Counted from the stretch's first letter, positions 8,644 through 18,743 are shown. The stretch is DNA of 64,000 nt from Subsaximicrobium wynnwilliamsii (GCF_007997225.1 NZ_VORM01000005.1:124001-188000); one strand, 5' to 3'. Notes: a model not told the origin generated them from the letters alone. Made by a program: numbers and translations.

Positions 8644-9258
8644 CTATTCCGTATAGTCTCTCTCCAAGAGCGCGATTGCTTCAACTGAGCCCGGTTCTAC
8701 TTTTAATTCTGCCCTGCAATACGCAATGATCGCATCAATTTTGTCATTAATAATTTCAAGATCATTTAGTTCTTCTCCTTCAAACAGTATGCTCACATCT
8801 AAATTTTCTTTAAACTCAGAGCATATCCGTTTAACCAAATCGGCTCTTTTGGCTTCAGATCTCAAGGGTACGTAATCCATTAAAACCGAATCAAAAGGCG
8901 CATTTCCATCGTAATTGATTTGTTTTGGAATCAGCAAAAACCCTAGTTCATTATTGATGTTGCCCGGTTCATTTGGAATTCCAAAATAAGCATCGTCAAT
9001 CTGAGATAAGCCCAAGGATTTTAGTTGCTCGTACTGTTTATGTTCTGGTGGGAAATCAGGGTCTTCAGCACCAGTCATCAAAAACAAATCGCCGTGGGTA
9101 GGTTTATTTCTATCAAAAATGAACTCAATCGTAATCCCTTCCATCGCCATATCCCTTAATTCCTTAGGTGGGGTTTGTGAAGTTTGATTAGTGGATCTGT
9201 GATTTTCTTGACACGTCAAACAAATTAGAGCCAATGCAATAAAGCATAAGGGCTTCAT
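8644..9258 (-). CDS. Probable secreted or lipid-anchored protein of unknown function
   Basis: Protein of 204 residues starting MKPLCFIALALICLTCQEN. This is a short signal peptide ending in LTC, an imperfect lipobox, so lipidation is possible. In-frame ATGs at 9276 and 9309 would lengthen the N-terminus; the chosen start gives the cleanest signal peptide. The mature part has no motif I recognise and is rich in acidic and Pro residues (GAEDPDFPPEHKQ). It follows fabG by a 67-bp gap on the same strand. Confidence 0.7.
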   Translation of the reverse strand: MKPLCFIALALICLTCQENHRSTNQTSQTPPKELRDMAMEGITIEFIFDRNKPTHGDLFLMTGAEDPDFPPEHKQYEQLKSLGLSQIDDAYFGIPNEPGNINNELGFLLIPKQINYDGNAPFDSVLMDYVPLRSEAKRADLVKRICSEFKENLDVSILFEGEELNDLEIINDKIDAIIAYCRAELKVEPGSVEAIALLERDYTE

Positions 9259-9325
9259 CTTTTCTTTCTTTATCATTTTCGATTGGAATACATCAATGAT
9301 CATCATCAATATTCAAAATTAGTAC

Positions 9326-10072
9326 CTAAGTCAACATCCCACCATCCACATTCAAGGTCTGTCCTGTGATGTAAGCAGATAGGTCACTGGCCAAAAACAC
9401 ACAGGCATTGGCGATGTCCTCTGGCGTGCCACCTCGTTTCAAAGGAATGGCATTTCTCCAACCCTTTACGGTTTCCTCATCTAATTTTGCGGTCATTTCG
9501 GTCTCTATAAATCCTGGCGCGATCACGTTGCTCCTGATGTTTCTGGAGCCCAATTCTAAAGCAACAGACTTTGAAAACCCAATAATCCCTGCCTTAGAGG
9601 CTGCATAATTGGTTTGGCCGGCATTCCCTTTAACGCCCACAACAGAACTCATATTGATGATGGATCCTTTACGCTGCTTGAGCATGCTGCGCTGTACCGC
9701 TTTAGTCATATTAAAAACCGATTTTAAATTGACCTCAATGACCTTATCGAAATCGTCCTCGCTCATTCTCATGAGTAGATTGTCTTTCGTGATCCCAGCG
9801 TTATTGACCAAAATATCAATGCTGCCGAATTCTGCCAAGACGTCTTCCGCTAGTTTTTGGGATTCATCAAAACTGGAGGCATCACTTTTGTAGCCTTTGG
9901 CTTTGATGCCTTCCGTATTTAATTCTTTTTCCAATGCATTGGCAGCCTCTACCGAGGAGCTGTACGTAAATGCCACATTGGCGCCGTGTTTGGCAAATAC
10001 TTCAGCAATACCCTTGCCTATGCCTCTACTGGCACCTGTAATGATGGCGGTTTTTCCTTCTAATAGTTTCAT
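9326..10072 (-). CDS. fabG: 3-oxoacyl-[acyl-carrier-protein] reductase
   Basis: Short-chain dehydrogenase/reductase of 248 residues for the NADPH-dependent reduction step of fatty acid elongation. Visible motifs are the Rossmann motif TGASRGIG (residues 14-21), NNAG, NMSSVVG with the catalytic Ser, YAASKAG with Tyr and Lys, and the C-terminal YITGQTLNVDGGM. Length and ends are typical of FabG. It lies downstream of sucD on the same strand, with a terminator between them, so it probably has its own promoter in the 257-bp spacer. Confidence 0.95.
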   Translation of the reverse strand: MKLLEGKTAIITGASRGIGKGIAEVFAKHGANVAFTYSSSVEAANALEKELNTEGIKAKGYKSDASSFDESQKLAEDVLAEFGSIDILVNNAGITKDNLLMRMSEDDFDKVIEVNLKSVFNMTKAVQRSMLKQRKGSIINMSSVVGVKGNAGQTNYAASKAGIIGFSKSVALELGSRNIRSNVIAPGFIETEMTAKLDEETVKGWRNAIPLKRGGTPEDIANACVFLASDLSAYITGQTLNVDGGMLT

Positions 10073-10246
10073 GTGATGTAATTATAACTTATTAAATATA
10101 ATGCGTTTGGTCTTTTGTGAATTGTTTTCGAAATCCATAAAATTTTAAACTTGCTTTAGTCGTCAAAAGATCCTTGAATTTTCAATACGGATCCATTTAT
10201 AAACTTGCAACCAAATATAATAATTAGATGCTGTTTTAATACTAAA

Positions 10247-10281
10247 AAACCTCACAAATTCAAAAGGAATTGTGAGGTTTT
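10247..10281. terminator. Terminator after sucD
   Basis: AAAACCTCACAAATTC and GAATTGTGAGGTTTT make a long stem around AAAAG, with T-runs on both sides. On the minus strand it lies about 50 bases after the sucD stop. Its outer CCTCACA...TGTGAGG arms resemble the 33-bp palindromes at 1522 and 52014, with a different interior. Confidence 0.85.
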
Positions 10282-10329
10282 ATAAATGGTGAACCTTAGA
10301 AAAGTTCTATTTTGATGTGCTTTAGAAGC

Positions 10330-11208
10330 TTATTTTTTATTCAATACTTCTGCTACTTTTTTACCTATTTCAGCAGGAGATTCCACAACGTGGATGCCAC
10401 ATTCTTTTAAGATCGCTTTTTTAGCTTGTGCGGTATCATCACTACCGCCAACAATAGCGCCAGCGTGTCCCATAGTTCTTCCGGCAGGTGCCGTCACACC
10501 AGCAATAAAACCAATTACTGGCTTTTTGCTGCCACTGTTTTGGTACCATTTTGCTGCGTCAGATTCTAATTGACCTCCAATTTCGCCAATCATGACCACA
10601 CATTCCGTTTCTTCATCGTTGATCAACATCTCAACCGCCTCCTTAGTTGTAGTGCCAATTATGGGATCACCACCAATACCTATGGCAGTAGTAATACCCA
10701 AACCTTGTTTTACCACTTGGTCTGCAGCTTCATAGGTTAATGTCCCAGATTTGGAAACAATACCTACAGTGCCTTTTTTGAACACGAAACCTGGCATGAT
10801 GCCAACCTTAGCCTCACCTGGCGTGATGACTCCTGGACAGTTAGGGCCAATTAATCTACACGCTTTATGTTTAATGTATTCGGCAGCTTTGATCATATCG
10901 GCAACAGGAATTCCCTCAGTTATCGTGATGATGACCTTGATGCCAGCGTCGGCAGCTTCCATAATGGCGTCTGCAGCAAAAGCTGGTGGTACAAAAATAA
11001 TTGTTGTATCTGCTCCAACTTCTTTAACCGCTTCTGCCACGGTATTGAAAACTGGTTTATCTAAATGTTTTTGTCCGCCCTTTCCTGGAGTTACACCACC
11101 AACTACATTGGTGCCGTAATCTATCATTTGGCCGGCGTGAAAAGTACCTTCACTGCCTGTAAATCCTTGTACAATTATTTTTGAATCCTTATTTACTAAT
11201 ACGCTCAT
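10330..11208 (-). CDS. sucD: Succinate-CoA ligase (ADP-forming) alpha subunit
   Basis: TCA-cycle enzyme subunit of 292 residues. The CoA-binding N-terminal domain reads IIVQGFTGSEGTFHAGQMIDYGT. The ligase domain includes IGIGGDPIIGTT and IGEIGGQLESDAA. GRTMGHAGAIVGG holds the histidine that is phosphorylated during catalysis. The beta subunit (sucC) is not in the window. It is followed by a clear terminator. Confidence 0.97.
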   Translation of the reverse strand: MSVLVNKDSKIIVQGFTGSEGTFHAGQMIDYGTNVVGGVTPGKGGQKHLDKPVFNTVAEAVKEVGADTTIIFVPPAFAADAIMEAADAGIKVIITITEGIPVADMIKAAEYIKHKACRLIGPNCPGVITPGEAKVGIMPGFVFKKGTVGIVSKSGTLTYEAADQVVKQGLGITTAIGIGGDPIIGTTTKEAVEMLINDEETECVVMIGEIGGQLESDAAKWYQNSGSKKPVIGFIAGVTAPAGRTMGHAGAIVGGSDDTAQAKKAILKECGIHVVESPAEIGKKVAEVLNKK

Positions 11209-11314
11209 GAGTGCTTATTTGATTTATATATTTTTTAAATAATGAAGTCTTTTGCAACTGCTATCGACCTTAAAAGCAAAAGTAAAGTTTTAAGAAGTAT
11301 TTATAAAGTCTTTC

Positions 11315-11719
11315 CTAGACTTTTATTTCGGCAAAAGAATTTAAACTGCTTGAACCACTATCTGCCAATTGACTTATTTCATAACCTTTGTACAATTTGC
11401 CATCTTTAACTTCCCATATAGAGATGAAATGGGCCAAAGCATCTTCCTTTTCCCGACGCTCAATGGAGGTTACGTAAATCGTACTTCGCGATGTGACAAA
11501 GTGGCCATCTTGCAAAATATGGCTATAGCTATATGTAAAAGACTCATAAGATTTTTGAATTGCCTTTAACTTACTGGCAATACCGTTATAGTCTATCTCG
11601 GTAAAGCCTTTGCTGCTGTGCCAATTTAGTTTACAATCCTTGTGAAATAAATCGATTGTTTCTTGATCTTTGGCCAAATCTGAATCTAAAAATTTTTGGA
11701 CTACTGATTTTGCTGACAT
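11315..11719 (-). CDS. NTF2-like (SnoaL-type) small protein
   Basis: Protein of 134 residues without signal peptide or membrane segment. The pattern VQKFLDSDLAKDQETIDLFHKDCKLNWHSSKGF, a central YNGIASKLKAIQKSYESFTYS, and a C-terminal ALAHFISIWEVKDGKLYKGYEISQ strand pair is typical of the NTF2/SnoaL alpha+beta cone fold. Ligand and reaction are unknown. Its ATG abuts the stop codon of the upstream lpxD-like gene (TAAATG), so translation is probably coupled. Confidence 0.75.
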   Translation of the reverse strand: MSAKSVVQKFLDSDLAKDQETIDLFHKDCKLNWHSSKGFTEIDYNGIASKLKAIQKSYESFTYSYSHILQDGHFVTSRSTIYVTSIERREKEDALAHFISIWEVKDGKLYKGYEISQLADSGSSSLNSFAEIKV

Positions 11720-12655
11720 TTATTGTTGATTTAATTTTTTAATTAGTTCTGGAATTTGCTTGATATAAGCCATTTCCCTGTATTCATCACGAGCCAATTT
11801 GGCGGGTGATCCAAAATAACTCTTGCCTTCTTGAGTGTCGTGACCTAGGCCTGATTGTGCGAGGATTACGCTTCCTTTTGCGAGTCTTAAACCGCTAGCA
11901 ATGCCTACTTGTCCCCAGATGGTCACTTCATCCTCAATGACGACGCAACCTGCAATGCCAACCTGCGCTGCAATCAAGCATTTTTTTCCGATAATGGTAT
12001 CGTGGCCAACCTGGATTTGGTTATCCAATTTAGAGCCCTCGCCAATTGTAGTGTCGCCAGTGACTCCTTTATCAATGGTACAAAGCGCGCCAATATCAAC
12101 GTGATCATGGATGACTACGCGACCACCTGACTTCAGTTGGTCAAAACCTTCTGGACGCTTTTTATAATAAAATCCATTGGCGCCTAAAACGCTACCTGCA
12201 TGAATGGTTACATGATTGCCAATAATAGTATCATCATAGATGCTCACGTTAGAATGGATCACACAATCGTTGCCAATTTTCACATTGTTGCCAATAAAAC
12301 AATTGGGTTGCACAATGGTGTTTTTTCCAATTTTGGCAGATTCGGCCTTTGCGGATTTAGAAGCTTGAAACGGTTTGAAATGCTGAGTTAGCTTATTGAA
12401 GTCCCTAAATGGATCATCACTTATCAAGAGCGCCTTTCCTTCGGGACAATCCACTTGCTTATTGATAAGCACAATTGTCGCTGCAGATAAGAGCGCTTTG
12501 TCATAATATTTTGGATGATCTACAAAAACAATATCGCCAGGTTCCACAACATGGATCTCATTCATACCAAGCACTGGAAAATCTTCGGCACCAACATATT
12601 CCGAATGAATCAATTCGGCAATCTCTTTTAGGGTATGTGGTTTTGGGAATTTCAT
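11720..12655 (-). CDS. Second LpxD-like left-handed beta-helix acyltransferase
   Basis: Protein of 311 residues from the ATG giving MKFPKPHTLKEIAELIH. It has an N-terminal LpxD-type uridine-binding region (HVVEPGDIVFVDHPKYY). Hexapeptide repeats of the left-handed beta helix follow (IGKNTIVQPNCFIGNNVKIGNDC and onward), with HVTIHAGSVLGANGF including a catalytic-type His, and QVGHDTIIGKKCLIAAQVG. It is a paralogue of the lpxD at 15899 and is separated from the lipid A genes by efp. It may acylate a different UDP-sugar. The frame stays open upstream to an ATG at 12949 through a repeat array, and I treat that part as non-coding. Confidence 0.85.
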   Translation of the reverse strand: MKFPKPHTLKEIAELIHSEYVGAEDFPVLGMNEIHVVEPGDIVFVDHPKYYDKALLSAATIVLINKQVDCPEGKALLISDDPFRDFNKLTQHFKPFQASKSAKAESAKIGKNTIVQPNCFIGNNVKIGNDCVIHSNVSIYDDTIIGNHVTIHAGSVLGANGFYYKKRPEGFDQLKSGGRVVIHDHVDIGALCTIDKGVTGDTTIGEGSKLDNQIQVGHDTIIGKKCLIAAQVGIAGCVVIEDEVTIWGQVGIASGLRLAKGSVILAQSGLGHDTQEGKSYFGSPAKLARDEYREMAYIKQIPELIKKLNQQ

Positions 12656-12689
12656 TTTATGGGCGTTTGGTTGATGATGCGAATCGTTA

Positions 12690-12966
12690 TTGGGGTTTGA
12701 TGCGATGAATCGCGTTGTTGTACCGATTCCGTTTGACGCGATGAATCGCGTTGTTGTTCTGTTTTTGTTCGACGCGATGAATCTCGTCGCTACGGGATAA
12801 CATTGTTCGATGTGATGAATCGCGTTGTTGGTCCGATTCTGTTCGACGCGATGAATCGCGTTGTTGGTCTGCTTCTGTTCGACGCGATGAATCGCGTTGT
12901 TGGTCTGCTTCTGTTCGACGCGATGAATCGCGTCGCTACGGGATAACATTGCGATACATCGCGTTG
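12690..12966. repeat. 36-38-bp tandem repeat array between efp and the lpxD-like gene
   Basis: About eight imperfect units around GACGCGATGAATCGCG, itself palindromic. Units have two alternative tails: GTTGTTGGTCTGCTTCTG, or a variant with CGTCGCTACGGGATAAC. Most units are 36 bp, so the minus-strand frame stays open (12-residue period, AIHRVEQKQTNN). The array fills nearly all of the spacer between the two genes. Confidence 0.9.
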
Positions 12967-13533
12967 TTATTCCTTGACGCGTTCTTTGTAGGTGCCTTTT
13001 TCGGTTTCAATTCTAATTTTGTCACCTTCATTGATAAACAGCGGTACGTTAACCTCTGCCCCTGTTTCCACCGTTGCGGGTTTTGTGGCGTTGGTTGCGG
13101 TATTGCCTTTCACTCCTGGATCGGCATGAGTCACTTCGAGCACAACGCTTGCTGGCATATCTACCGATAATGGCATATTGTCTTCGGTATTGATCAAAAC
13201 AGTTACGACTTCACCTTCCTTTAATAAATCGGGACGATCAAGGGCTGCTTCGGTCAAACGGATTTGCGTGTAATCTTCCTGATTCATAAAATGAAAAAAC
13301 TCGCCATCGTGATATAGATACTGAAATTTATGAGTCTCCACCCGCACGTCCTCAATTTTATGTCCTGCGGAAAATGTGTTGTCCAAAACTTTACCAGTTG
13401 TTACGCTTTTCATTTTGGTGCGCACAAATGCTGGCCCTTTTCCAGGTTTAACATGTAAAAATTCTGTGATTTTATAGATGTCGTGATTATACCTAATGCA
13501 CAATCCGTTTCTGATGTCTGATGTTGATGCCAT
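12967..13533 (-). CDS. efp: Elongation factor P
   Basis: Translation factor of 188 residues that relieves ribosome stalling at polyproline. The N-terminal KOW-like domain includes FLHVKPGKGPAFVRTKMKS, where the Lys in PGKG is the residue modified in other bacteria. The central OB domain runs through DFFHFMNQEDYTQI-like sequence (here GEFFHFMNQEDYTQI). The C-terminal OB domain ends GDKIRIETEKGTYKERVKE. It is embedded in the lipid A gene cluster downstream of lpxA. Its stop lies at the edge of the 36-bp repeat array. Confidence 0.97.
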   Translation of the reverse strand: MASTSDIRNGLCIRYNHDIYKITEFLHVKPGKGPAFVRTKMKSVTTGKVLDNTFSAGHKIEDVRVETHKFQYLYHDGEFFHFMNQEDYTQIRLTEAALDRPDLLKEGEVVTVLINTEDNMPLSVDMPASVVLEVTHADPGVKGNTATNATKPATVETGAEVNVPLFINEGDKIRIETEKGTYKERVKE

Positions 13534-13621
13534 ATCTTGTGAAGTTGTTTGTTGTTAATTTGTTTAGTGTTGCACAGCTTTTGCGCTTCCGCGGAAGATT
13601 TGCTACTTATGGATAAGCCTT

Positions 13622-14410
13622 TTAAGAACTCGATTTGAAATACCCCTTCATGATGCCACGATGGGAATTTTTTATGAACTGAAGGATCTCGTCACGTTCG
13701 GGAGTGGCTTCCATTTCAGCTTCAATCAAATCTGAAGCCTGTGTGTTATTGTAATTTTTCTGATAGAGAATACGATAAATATTCTGTACTTCACGGATTT
13801 TTTCCGCAGAAAAACCGCGACGTCTCAACCCTACGGAATTGATTCCGACGTAAGATAATGGTTCTCTGGCAGCTTTCACATAAGGCGGAACGTCTTTTCG
13901 CACCAAAGATCCACCGGTCACAAAAGCATGGTTGCCAATGGAACAGAATTGGTGTACCGCGGTCATACCCGCCAAAACCACATAATCACCTACTGTAATA
14001 TGACCTGCGAGTGTACTGCTATTTGAGAAAATACAATTGTTGCCCACAATACAATCGTGCGCAATATGGCAATAGGCCATGATCAAACAATTATCGCCAA
14101 TGACGGTTTTCATTTTATCGGTTGTACCTCTATTAATGGTCACGCATTCTCTTATGGTTACATTGTCTCCAATAACAGTCAAAGTATCCTCATCATTATA
14201 TTTAAGGTCTTGCGGAATCGCAGAAATTACCGAACCCGGGAAAATACTGCAGTTCTTACCAATACGAGCGCCCTCCATAATTGTGACATTGCTGCCAATC
14301 CAGGTGCCCTCTCCAATGGTAACATTACTGTAAATAGTTGTAAATGGTTCTATAACCACATTCTTTGCGATTTTTGCGCCAGGATGTACGTATGCTAAAG
14401 GTTGGTTCAT
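13622..14410 (-). CDS. lpxA: Acyl-ACP-UDP-N-acetylglucosamine O-acyltransferase
   Basis: First step of lipid A synthesis, 262 residues from the ATG giving MNQPLAYVHPGAKIAKNVV, which matches the usual LpxA length. An upstream in-frame ATG at 14488 would add 26 Lys/Gln-rich residues and is unlikely. It has left-handed beta-helix hexapeptides throughout, a catalytic-type His in AYCHIAHDCIVGNN, LAGMTAVHQFCSIG, and the C-terminal helical domain (GLRRRGFSAEKIREVQNIYRIL). It lies 95 bp downstream of lpxC-fabZ. Confidence 0.95.
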   Translation of the reverse strand: MNQPLAYVHPGAKIAKNVVIEPFTTIYSNVTIGEGTWIGSNVTIMEGARIGKNCSIFPGSVISAIPQDLKYNDEDTLTVIGDNVTIRECVTINRGTTDKMKTVIGDNCLIMAYCHIAHDCIVGNNCIFSNSSTLAGHITVGDYVVLAGMTAVHQFCSIGNHAFVTGGSLVRKDVPPYVKAAREPLSYVGINSVGLRRRGFSAEKIREVQNIYRILYQKNYNNTQASDLIEAEMEATPERDEILQFIKNSHRGIMKGYFKSSS

Positions 14411-14505
14411 TTTTAGTTTTTTATGGGATTTGGCATTGGTTTCAGGTTTGCTTTGTTTATCGGCTTTATTTTGCTGAAACTTAAACACAATATTAAGGTC
14501 TTTTA

Positions 14506-15912
14506 TTATTTTACTTTAGAGATTTGAGCCATCAATTCTGCTTCAGCACACAGTTTTCCGTTGGCATAAGCATAGCCTTGCATGTGACAGATGCCACGCC
14601 GAATTGGCGTAATCAAATCGCACTTAAATATCAATGTATCTCCAGGCACGACTTTCTGCTTGAATTTCACTTTGTCTATCTTCATGAAAAAGGTCAAGTA
14701 ATTTTCTGGATCTGGCACGGTGCTAAGCACTAAAATACCACCAGTTTGCGCCATGGCTTCAATGATCAAAACACCAGGCATTACAGGTGCCCCAGGAAAG
14801 TGCCCTTTGAAGAACTCTTCGTTCATGGTCACGTTTTTCATGCCAATAACACCAGTATCTGTCAACTCGAAAACCTTATCCAAAAGTAAAAACGGTTGTC
14901 TGTGTGGCAACATCTCCATGATTTTGTTGACATCCATCAAAGGCTCTTGATTTAGATCAACGTATGGTACGTTGTTGCGTTTTTCGTTTTTTATGATCTT
15001 GGATAGTTTTTTTGCAAACAAGGTGTTGATGTTATGCCCTGGTTTGTTGGCAATCACTTTCCCCTTTATACGTGTGCCCACCAAAGCAAGATCACCCACA
15101 ACATCCAATAATTTATGACGTGCTGCTTCGTTGGGATAATGCAAGGTGAGATTATCCAAAATACCGTTGGGTTTTATAGCAATGGAATCTTTTTTGAAGG
15201 CTATCTTGAGCTTTTCCATTGTTTTTGGGGATAATTCCTTATCCACATAAACAATGGCGTTGTTAAGGTCCCCGCCTTTTATCAATCCGTGCTCCAAAAG
15301 GGTTTCCAACTCATGTAGGAAACTGAAGGTTCTGGAATCTGATATTTCAGTCTTAAATTCTGAAATATGGTTCATTGTTGCATTTTGAGTGCCCAAGACC
15401 TTGGTGCCAAAATCGACCATGGTGGTCACTTGGTAGTTTTTTGCTGGCATCACAATGATTTCACTTCCAGATACTTCATCACAGAAGGAAATCACTTCAG
15501 TAACCACATATTCTTCCCGAAACTCATCCTGATTCTCCAAACCTGCTTTTTCAAGCGCTTCAATAAAGAATTTTGCCGAGCCATCCATAATAGGCGGTTC
15601 TGAGGCATCGAGTTCAACAATGATGTTGTCGAGGTCCATACCTACCAATGCAGCCAAAACGTGCTCTGAGGTTTGAATGGTCACACCATTTTTTTCTAAA
15701 CAAGTCCCTCTTTCTGTATTGGTCACATAATTGGCATCTGCCTCAATCACTGGAGAACCTTCAAGATCTGTACGTTTAAAGCAAAAACCCGTATTTGATG
15801 GCGCCGGGCAAAAAGTTAGCGTTACATTTTTGCCTGTATGCAATCCAACACCAGTCAAGGAGATTTTTTCCTTGATGGTTTTTTGTTTAACGTCTGTTTT
15901 AATTATCGCCAT
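14506..15912 (-). CDS. lpxC-fabZ: Bifunctional UDP-3-O-acyl-N-acetylglucosamine deacetylase / 3-hydroxyacyl-ACP dehydratase
   Basis: A 468-residue fusion typical of Bacteroidota. The N-terminal LpxC part (about 1-300) has [19 protein letters not shown], a zinc His in SEHVLAAL, and a C-terminal [25 protein letters not shown] zinc/catalytic His region. The C-terminal FabZ part (about 320-468) has the hotdog motif [14 protein letters not shown] and [20 protein letters not shown]. It couples lipid A commitment to fatty acid dehydration. Its start overlaps the lpxD 3' end by 14 bp. Confidence 0.97.
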   Translation of the reverse strand: MAIIKTDVKQKTIKEKISLTGVGLHTGKNVTLTFCPAPSNTGFCFKRTDLEGSPVIEADANYVTNTERGTCLEKNGVTIQTSEHVLAALVGMDLDNIIVELDASEPPIMDGSAKFFIEALEKAGLENQDEFREEYVVTEVISFCDEVSGSEIIVMPAKNYQVTTMVDFGTKVLGTQNATMNHISEFKTEISDSRTFSFLHELETLLEHGLIKGGDLNNAIVYVDKELSPKTMEKLKIAFKKDSIAIKPNGILDNLTLHYPNEAARHKLLDVVGDLALVGTRIKGKVIANKPGHNINTLFAKKLSKIIKNEKRNNVPYVDLNQEPLMDVNKIMEMLPHRQPFLLLDKVFELTDTGVIGMKNVTMNEEFFKGHFPGAPVMPGVLIIEAMAQTGGILVLSTVPDPENYLTFFMKIDKVKFKQKVVPGDTLIFKCDLITPIRRGICHMQGYAYANGKLCAEAELMAQISKVK

Positions 15913-16927
15913 TTAATTTCTTTTCTAAATCGTTGATTCGTTTCATGATCTTAGGTAAATTCTTAAAATGCACATAAGATTTATTGAAATCCCCATAGCC
16001 TAAAGCTGGAGATCCTTGTATGATTTCATTATCCTGTATGTTTCTACCAATACCTGACTGGGCTTGGATTTTCACATTATTGCCTATTGTAATGTGACCA
16101 ACAATACCAACTTGTCCACCAATTTGACAATTTTCGCCAATTTTGGTAGAGCCTGCCACACCAGTTTGGGCGGCAATGACCGTATTTCTTCCAATATCCA
16201 CATTATGGGCGATTTGGATTTGATTATCCAATTTAGCACCTCTTCTTATAATTGTTGAACCTAGAGTGGCTCTGTCAATGGTTGTCGCTGCTCCAATGTC
16301 CACAAAATCTTCTAAAATAACATTTCCGGTTTGCGGCACTTTGATGTATTCACCATCCCCATTTGGCGCAAAGCCAAAACCATCGGCCCCTATGATAGCA
16401 CCAGAATTAATGACGCAATTGTTGCCAATCACACATGCCGCATAAATCTTTACACCCGCAAAAATTATAGTATTGTCTCCTATTTTCACATTGTCACCAA
16501 TATAGGTATTAGGGAAAATTTTCACATTCTTACCAATCCTTACATGCTCGCCAATATAACTAAAAGCGCCCACATAGTGTTCCTTACCTAAGATTGCAGA
16601 ATCGGCAATAACCACAGGTTGCTCAATGCCTTCCTTGTTCAGTTTGATTTGATTGTAAAATTCCAATAGCTTTGAAAACGCTTTATAGGCATCATCTACC
16701 TTTATTAAGGTAGTTGAAATCTCGCTCTCTGGCTCAAAAGTTCTATTGACGATTATAATCGATGCTTTTGTAGAATACATGTAAGACTTATACCTAGGAT
16801 TCGCCATGAAGGTCAAAGATCCTTCTGTGCCCTCTTCAATTTTGGAAAGTCTAGAAACTTCAACATCGGGATTGCCCACGATATCTCCTTCCAAAATTCC
16901 AGCGATTTGTTGTGCTGTAAAGTTCAT
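15899..16927 (-). CDS. lpxD: UDP-3-O-acylglucosamine N-acyltransferase
   Basis: Third step of lipid A synthesis, 342 residues. The N-terminal domain reads [36 protein letters not shown] in segments, ending [12 protein letters not shown] left-handed beta helix follows, including [21 protein letters not shown] and the catalytic-type His in [14 protein letters not shown]-terminal helix follows ([15 protein letters not shown]). It is the first gene of the lipid A cluster, overlapping lpxC-fabZ. T-rich sequence including TATTTTTG, a possible -7 box, lies just upstream at 16933-16940 on the minus strand. Confidence 0.96.
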   Translation of the reverse strand: MNFTAQQIAGILEGDIVGNPDVEVSRLSKIEEGTEGSLTFMANPRYKSYMYSTKASIIIVNRTFEPESEISTTLIKVDDAYKAFSKLLEFYNQIKLNKEGIEQPVVIADSAILGKEHYVGAFSYIGEHVRIGKNVKIFPNTYIGDNVKIGDNTIIFAGVKIYAACVIGNNCVINSGAIIGADGFGFAPNGDGEYIKVPQTGNVILEDFVDIGAATTIDRATLGSTIIRRGAKLDNQIQIAHNVDIGRNTVIAAQTGVAGSTKIGENCQIGGQVGIVGHITIGNNVKIQAQSGIGRNIQDNEIIQGSPALGYGDFNKSYVHFKNLPKIMKRINDLEKKLNGDN

Positions 16928-17464
16928 CCTCGCAAAAATAGCAAAAATGTATCAAAAACGTTCTATTTGCAATAAAGTGTGTCTCGGTTTATTTTTAAGC
17001 CCTACTGCGGAAACCGTTTTTGATGCGACTATTTTTTTTATGAATTGTTGATTTTACAGCCTATCATTTTATAAGCTTTTGGGTTATGGTTTTTTGAATC
17101 ATTGGGTTATGGATGTCGTAGTTCAATGAAATGCATCAAAACTGAAGCTTTTTAAATACTTGATATATAACGATAGCCACGAATCCATCTTGGTTTTAAT
17201 TGGACTGTATCCCGTTAATAATTTTTCGAATGTTCGCAATCAATCATAATTGTCTGATATCGTTTTTTTTATTGCTGAATACCTCTTGGTTTCTATCTTT
17301 CGTGGCGGGTGGCTTATTCTAAAATTATTTGTTTATTAGAGCCTGTTTGCGCCCTAGTGCGGGGGCAAACAAAAATTAGGATGGACTGACGAAATTTTTA
17401 ATCATTATGTCTAGAAGCAGATCTCGACTAATTTTAAAGGCTACGGAAAATCGTTACCAAAGTC
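16928..17464. other. Intergenic region of about 540 bp
   Basis: No gene is recognised. It holds a GTTTGC(G)CCC...GGG(G)GCAAAC hairpin near 17347-17372 without a T-run, a short direct repeat ATTGGGTTATGG near 17090-17112, and AT-rich sequence. It separates the lpx cluster from the HD-domain gene, both on the minus strand. Confidence 0.5.
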
Positions 17465-18697
17465 TTATTTCTTCGGATAACAGATATAAAATTTAGTGAC
17501 AGGTTTAGAGAGCGCCACAATGTTGAATTGATCTGAAGCCTTTGAGATGTCAACCACTTTCCCGTTTTTCTGAAGGATTTGAATTTGCTCAATATCTGAT
17601 TGATAAGCCTGATTATATACTTCTCCTGTAAAGACAAAATAATCTGCCTCTGCTTCGGAAATTGGATACCGCAGCATCAAGGTTTTGATTTTCTGGTGCA
17701 GCACTGTTGGCTTAATTGGATTATTCTTCAGTTTAATTTTGAGCAGATCCCTATTGATGATCATGCTGCAGAGATGACGCAGCACAAAATCATCGTGATA
17801 TTGCCAAGCTTTCATGGCTGCAAGAATATCGGTATCATCCAATTGGGAAAACGTATCTAAAATAGAATCGTCAAAGTTTTCCGAAGAAATTTTGGTGGAT
17901 AAAAAGAATTGAAGTGGTGCACTGGCAGAAAGAGCCACTCCGTTTTCTGTCAATTCCTTGGCGCGTTTTAAAACCCGAGTCAACAATTGCTCTGCAACTA
18001 CGCTGGTTTTATGCAGGTATACTTGCCAGTACATAAAACGCCTTGCGACCAAAAACTTCTCTACACTATAAATGCCCTTTTCCTCAACCACGATGCGGTC
18101 ATTCTTGACGTTAAGCATTGTAATAAGCCGTTCGCTATTGATATTGCCTTCGGCGACACCGGTATAAAAACTGTCGCGCTTGAGGTAATCGGCCCGGTCC
18201 ATATCGAACTGGCTGGAGATGAGCTGGCATAAAAAAGGCCGATGAAAATTGCCCTTGAAAATTTGGATGGCCAGCGTTAATCTTCCGTTAAATTCACGAT
18301 TGAGATTTTCCATGAATAGCGTTGAAATATACTCATGTGAAACACCACTTACGATACTGTTTTCCATCGCGTGTGAAAATGGACCATGACCAATATCGTG
18401 CAATAAAATGGCAATGTAAAGGGCGTTTTCTTCATCTTCGGAAATGTCAACCCCTTTAAAACGAAGCACATTCACAGCTTTCTGCATTAAATGCATACAT
18501 CCAATGGCGTGATGAAACCTGGTATGATGTGCACCTGGATAGACCAAATAAGACAAGCCCATTTGTGAGATGCGACGTAAGCGCTGGAAGTATTTATGCT
18601 CTATTAAATCAAAGATCAACGAATTGGGTATGGTAATAAATCCGTAAATTGGATCGTTAAAGATCTTGAGTTTGTTACTTAACTTCAAACTTTGCAT
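17465..18697 (-). CDS. HD-domain phosphohydrolase (dNTPase-like)
   Basis: Protein of 410 residues from the ATG giving MQSLKLSNKLKIFNDPIYGF. The frame is open further upstream, but that part runs into the divergent porX gene. The HD signature is visible: TRFHHAIGCMHLM near residue 60 and LLHDIGHGPFSHAME near 98-111, with the His-Asp pair binding metal. It resembles the YwfO/dGTPase-like group that cleaves dNTPs or other nucleotides; the substrate is not certain. It is divergent from porX with a 46-bp shared spacer. Confidence 0.88.
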   Translation of the reverse strand: MQSLKLSNKLKIFNDPIYGFITIPNSLIFDLIEHKYFQRLRRISQMGLSYLVYPGAHHTRFHHAIGCMHLMQKAVNVLRFKGVDISEDEENALYIAILLHDIGHGPFSHAMENSIVSGVSHEYISTLFMENLNREFNGRLTLAIQIFKGNFHRPFLCQLISSQFDMDRADYLKRDSFYTGVAEGNINSERLITMLNVKNDRIVVEEKGIYSVEKFLVARRFMYWQVYLHKTSVVAEQLLTRVLKRAKELTENGVALSASAPLQFFLSTKISSENFDDSILDTFSQLDDTDILAAMKAWQYHDDFVLRHLCSMIINRDLLKIKLKNNPIKPTVLHQKIKTLMLRYPISEAEADYFVFTGEVYNQAYQSDIEQIQILQKNGKVVDISKASDQFNIVALSKPVTKFYICYPKK

Positions 18698-18743
18698 TTT
18701 TACACCATATATACATGGTCTTATTAATTCTAAACAAATATAC

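Noticed and set aside
12656-12949. N-terminal extension of the second LpxD-like protein
   Set aside because: It consists only of the 36-bp repeat translated. The conserved N-terminus begins at 12655. Kept as a finding, not in the CDS.
17347-17372. GC-rich hairpin as terminator of the HD gene
   Set aside because: No T-run follows on either strand, so it is noted only as a hairpin.
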